The translations under genes were made by a program, and so were the position numbers. The notes below the pieces were generated by a model. The model saw only the letters and a list, made by a program, of their open reading frames with translations, was not told the origin of the DNA and made no database searches. From positions 3,285,326-3,320,926 of the forward strand of contig LSYV01000007.1 in NCBI GenBank assembly GCA_001584585.1: a stretch of DNA of 35,601 bases. The letters run 5' to 3'. Numbering within the stretch: position 1 is the stretch's first letter; every line of letters starts with the position of its first letter. This DNA comes from Gonium pectorale. Taxonomy: Eukaryota; Chlorophyta; Chlorophyceae; Chlamydomonadales; Volvocaceae. Below are positions 32,416-35,601 of this stretch, piece by piece.

Positions 32416-34433
32416 CTACCAAACAAAGGCACCCTGCCATCCGCCCGGCATTGCCGCCGCGCCCCCTGCTTGCCCCATACCGGCCCCGTTCCACCGATCC
32501 GCCACCGCCGCCGCAGCGTTGTCATCGACGCCATCCTCCACATCCTCGTCGCTTTCGTCACTAGCATTATCCTGCGACGACGGTGGCGGCAGCAGGCACA
32601 GCGTGCCATGCATCTTCCCGTCGTGAAGGTACTCTGCCCAGGCGCTGAGCTCCCGTTGGCCTCCGGCTACTTCGAGCAGCGGCAGCGCGTTGCTCACGCC
32701 CCAGGTCCCGCCTGCCACCTCGAAGGCCGAGTCCCCGACGTCGAAGGACACGGTCTGTATCCCAATGGCCACGCCGGAGGCGTCAAAGCGGTAGGCAGCC
32801 AAGCGTGCCGACAGCAGTACCGCCGCCACCACGTCGCCGTGCTGCAGCTCGGACCCCGGCAAGCGGTAGGCGCGGGGCAGGTCGCAGCACAAGTGCAACC
32901 CCACCCTGCCCGGCTCTTCATCAGGTGCTGCGTAGACGTTAGGCCGCCACTGGAAGCCCCGCGCGAACAGAACCTTATCACAGCCGTCGACGTCGCCGTC
33001 GAAGTCCACGGCCTCGTCCGTTTGTTGGAGGCACGCGTCCAGCGTGGCTTCGCTGACGGACCAGCTGTAGGTGATCCCGGTCCCGGGAACGCACTGCCGC
33101 CGGCGACATTGGGTGAACCAGGGCGACGAGGTGTTGAGGCTCTGCTGGGCGGCCGCCAGCAGCTGCTTCCGTTCCACGTCAGACCTGGCGCCGGCAAAGC
33201 CGCCAAACACAGCAGCTTCGCGCCAAGTGATTGGGAACCAGTCCGCGCCGCGCGCCGCGCTGTTGTCGGCGGCCAGCGCAGGCAGGATGCATGTGGTGTA
33301 CGCCCTGCTGAGCTGCGCCAACCGCACCTGCCGGCACAGCCACTCGCGCGTCGCTGCGTCTGTCCTGCCGCGATTCTCGTGCATCCACGTCGCCAGCAGC
33401 AACATGATGCTGTCCTCCGTGTCGGTGCCGAAGTCGTCGGACTCGAGCAGCGCCTCCAGGGCCACCGCAGGCAGCGCTAGCAGCTGCTGCCGGCGGCGCG
33501 GGTTGTTGAGGGCCGCCAGCGCATCGCCAAAGTGCGCGATGAGTCGCGGCTTGGCAACGTCAATGACGTCAGTGAAGCTCGCACATAGTTCCAGGTTCGG
33601 CCACAGCGTTTCGCACAAGAAGAAATCCAGCACAGGCGCTGTCGATTCGCCCGCCTGTTGGCCTTCGTCTCCTTCACCTTTTAAGGGCGGTTGCCGCAGG
33701 CGGGAGGTGAGGATATCCATGCAGGCCGCTGCGCAGGTTTCGATCTGCAGGTACTCTGCCTGCCGCAGCACCTCCAGGATACCGCGTATGCTCTCCGACG
33801 CCACCTCTCCGGTGTACGCGTACCGGATGGCGGCGCGGGCGGCAGGCACCTCCTCCTCGCTGCCCAACGGGACACAGATCGTGGGTGCGTTGGCTGACGC
33901 CACTGGGCTAGCAACTCGCGCCGAGGCCCCTTCCTTGCTGATCATGTCCACCTTTGGTCAGTTCCATCGGGAACAGCGTGTCAGGTGGTGGTGACTGGGT
34001 TGGGGTCGGGTCCTAGGTGGCCAGGCCGTGTGCTGAAAACGCAAACCGCGTGCTCATGCCGTGTGTTATATATGCGTAGAAGCGTGTTTGTACATGTAGT
34101 CAAGCAGACAACCAATATGGCAGGCATGGACCCTAATGCCTGTGTTGTTAGGGCCCCCGCAGCCCCGGCACGTTGCGTTCGGTCTTAAAGTGGGCCTACC
34201 TTGGCCCTGAACCACTCCGAGGCATTGCGCAGCACGAAGGCATGACCAGGTAGGGGCTCGCCAAACGCATGCAGTTTATGCTTGACAGCTGTGGAACCGT
34301 CCTCGAGTCGAGCGCGTTTGGAGGCACGAGCAGGATTGTCCTCTAGCTGGAACTGTATCCAACAGTCCGATTGTTCGTTGCTGCCGAAGAGCAACGCGAG
34401 CCGCGCGGCAAGCCAGCCATTCCCGGGGGCCAT
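32416..34433 (-). CDS. BTB/POZ-BACK domain protein (two exons)
   Basis: Exon 1 (34200-34433) and exon 2 (32416-33951) join in phase 0 (AAG|GTAGGC donor; CAAAG acceptor), giving 589 residues. The N-terminal part is a BTB fold: SDCWIQFQLED, KHKLHAFGEPLPGHAFVLRN, SEWFRAK, then IRYAYTGEVASESIRGILEV and LRQAEYLQIETCAAACMDIL. A BACK-like helical segment follows (CASFTDVIDVAKPRLIAHFG, LPAVALEALLESDDFGTDTE, ATWMHENRGR). The C-terminal 250 residues resemble the beta-rich substrate-side region of algal BTB proteins (FSWSV-type; CDKVLFARGFQW, GLHLCCDLP) and end in an acidic stretch (ASDESDEDVEDGVDD). Such proteins usually bridge Cullin-3 ubiquitin ligases to substrates; the substrate is unknown. The FGEPLPGHAFVLR form recurs in a large volvocine family. 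The intron of 248 bp splits the BTB domain. Confidence 0.88.
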
Positions 34434-34730
34434 TTCCGGGGCTGCTCACACCAGAAAGTAAGCTGAGCTCCGTATGCTCATGATAATGCGTCAAATGTTG
34501 CATGCTACATTATGCATACCTAAATACCGTATGGGAGCGAGTCGGGCAGCACAGAAGAGGGTTCATCTGTGGAGGTGGGGCAAGCTGGTTGTGCAGGTGG
34601 TGGTTTGTACGGAGCACGAGGGCAACGACGAGTGGCTTGGAGGCGTTGTCTTTAGCAGGACGCCGGGGTCACGCACCCGTACATCACCGCACATCACGGT
34701 ACGACACGGTGTGGCTCAGGGGAGCCCCTG
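34434..34730. other. Short intergenic stretch between the BTB gene start and the LINE remnant
   Basis: Holds the 5' flank of the BTB gene on the minus strand. On the plus strand the segment GVAQGSPWCGC (about 34700-34738) resembles the GVxQGxPLSP motif of reverse transcriptases and ends in a TGA, so the retroelement may begin here in another frame. Confidence 0.4.
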
Positions 34731-35579
34731 GTGTGGCTGCACATGACCTGTGATGGCCCTGCTGAAAGGAACCCATCCGGCCTGTCGGTACGCTCGACAC
34801 CAGGCTATTACACCCCGAGCTACTTGCCGCATGAGCTTGGGGAAAGAAAGCGCCTCCGCAGCGCCCCGTACATTTTGTGTGGCCAGCGGCTCAGGACCCT
34901 GAACGAAGGTGAGACCGCTAAGTACCTGGGGTTGACGTACGGGCCAGGACGGCGCTTCACCGGGTGCACGGCAGAGCTCCTGAAGTCTGGGAGGCGAGCC
35001 ATGCATTCCCTCATTGCTTTGTGTCGGGAGAATAAGATTCACGTGCCTAAACTGCGTATGGATTTGTTCTGGACACTAGTAGCGCCGGTTTTCTCTTATG
35101 GGGCTCAGGTGTGGGGCCCCGACTTCATCAATGTGTCTTTTGAGAGTGCCATGACGAACCCCATGGTTGAGGAGCAGAGGGCCTATATGCGAACGGTGGT
35201 GGGAGCACGCGCCCCTACCCAAGCACTGCTCTACCGTGAGTTGGCGCAGAGGCCGCTCCAGTACCACTGGGCCAAGCTCGTCTTACGGTTCTGGAACGGA
35301 ATGGTAGAGCGCCCCGATACGCTGTGCCACCGGGCCTTCGTGGCAGACCTGAGGCTAGCGCTTGTCGATGGGGTGACTGATTGCTGGGCAGCAGGGGCAC
35401 TGCGCTTCCTTGCTGACGCGGGTATCCGTGCCCCCGAGGGACTGACGGGTAGCGCGCGAGTAACACACTTCGCGTCGTTGCTCATACCCATTGGCAAAGT
35501 ATTGGATAGCTTTGATGACAGGCTTGATGCTCGGTGGCGGCTGCCCCATGTGACTGGAGCACCCCGTGACTTTCCCTAG
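34731..35579 (+). mobile_element. 5'-truncated non-LTR (LINE-type) reverse transcriptase remnant
   Basis: An uninterrupted frame of 282 codons ends at TAG 35577-35579. It matches the part of LINE reverse transcriptases after the catalytic palm: LCGQRLRTLNEGETAKYLGL (the typical FKYLG motif), LLKSGRRAMHSLIALC, LRMDLFWTLVAPVFSYGAQV and WGPDF, followed by the helical region seen before the LINE C-terminus. The fingers and the YxDD active site are missing, so it cannot be autonomous. No LTR is seen. The frame is still open over 280 codons, so insertion is fairly recent. The 3' end of the element is outside the window or close to its edge. A host gene exapted from an RT is less likely. Confidence 0.75.
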
Positions 35580-35601
35580 CGGCGAGACGGGAGTTAAGAT
35601 G

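Noticed and set aside
1..35601. CRISPR arrays, tRNA or rRNA genes
   Set aside because: No regularly spaced short repeats with unique spacers, and no clover-leaf or rRNA-like sequence was recognised by eye; a tRNAscan run would be needed to exclude a tRNA.

Overview
The window reads as nuclear DNA of a chlamydomonadalean (volvocine-type) green alga. It is GC-rich, with short exons, dense GT-AG introns (donors mostly GTGAGT or GTGCGT), Ser-Pro-Pro hydroxyproline-rich linkers typical of volvocine wall proteins, a TGTAA polyadenylation signal, and many minisatellites. This is inferred from gene style; no species is claimed. Bases 18223-18672 are an assembly gap.

Layout, left to right. (1) Positions 1-16494, minus strand: one very large secreted-protein gene, reconstructed here as 36 phase-compatible exons (about 2,300 residues visible, 3' end beyond base 1). 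From the N-terminus it has a signal peptide, a glycoside hydrolase family 9 (GH9) domain, a long Ser/Pro linker, a bulb-type (B-) lectin region, a second Pro-rich linker, and six tandem modules. Each module is a four-cysteine PAN/Apple-like domain followed by a ricin-type beta-trefoil. The GH9 part has lost the canonical DAGD aspartates, so it may be a non-catalytic carbohydrate-binding scaffold. (2) About 18100-20460, minus: a MutS-family relic best matching meiotic MSH4, with several frame breaks and altered Walker A and B motifs. (3) 20460-22526: intergenic DNA with a roughly 196-bp tandem repeat ending in an inverted copy, and an orphan coding-like exon. (4) 22527-26055, plus: a multi-exon acidic/coiled-coil protein I cannot name, with a G-rich 1.4-kb intron. 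A 240-bp hAT-like MITE lies just downstream. (5) 27200-30487, plus: a small PUB-domain protein, a likely CDC48/p97 cofactor, with a 70-bp tandem duplication across one exon-intron border. (6) 32416-34433, minus: a two-exon BTB-BACK protein. (7) 34731-35579, plus: a 5'-truncated reverse-transcriptase remnant of a LINE-type retrotransposon.

The genes do not form a pathway; this is ordinary eukaryotic gene order. The most unusual object is the GH9/B-lectin/(Apple-ricin)6 protein, which probably acts outside the cell in matrix assembly, wall remodelling, adhesion or recognition of foreign glycans. Function is inferred from domains only. Exon borders were placed by eye from splice consensus, reading-frame continuity and protein-family alignment.
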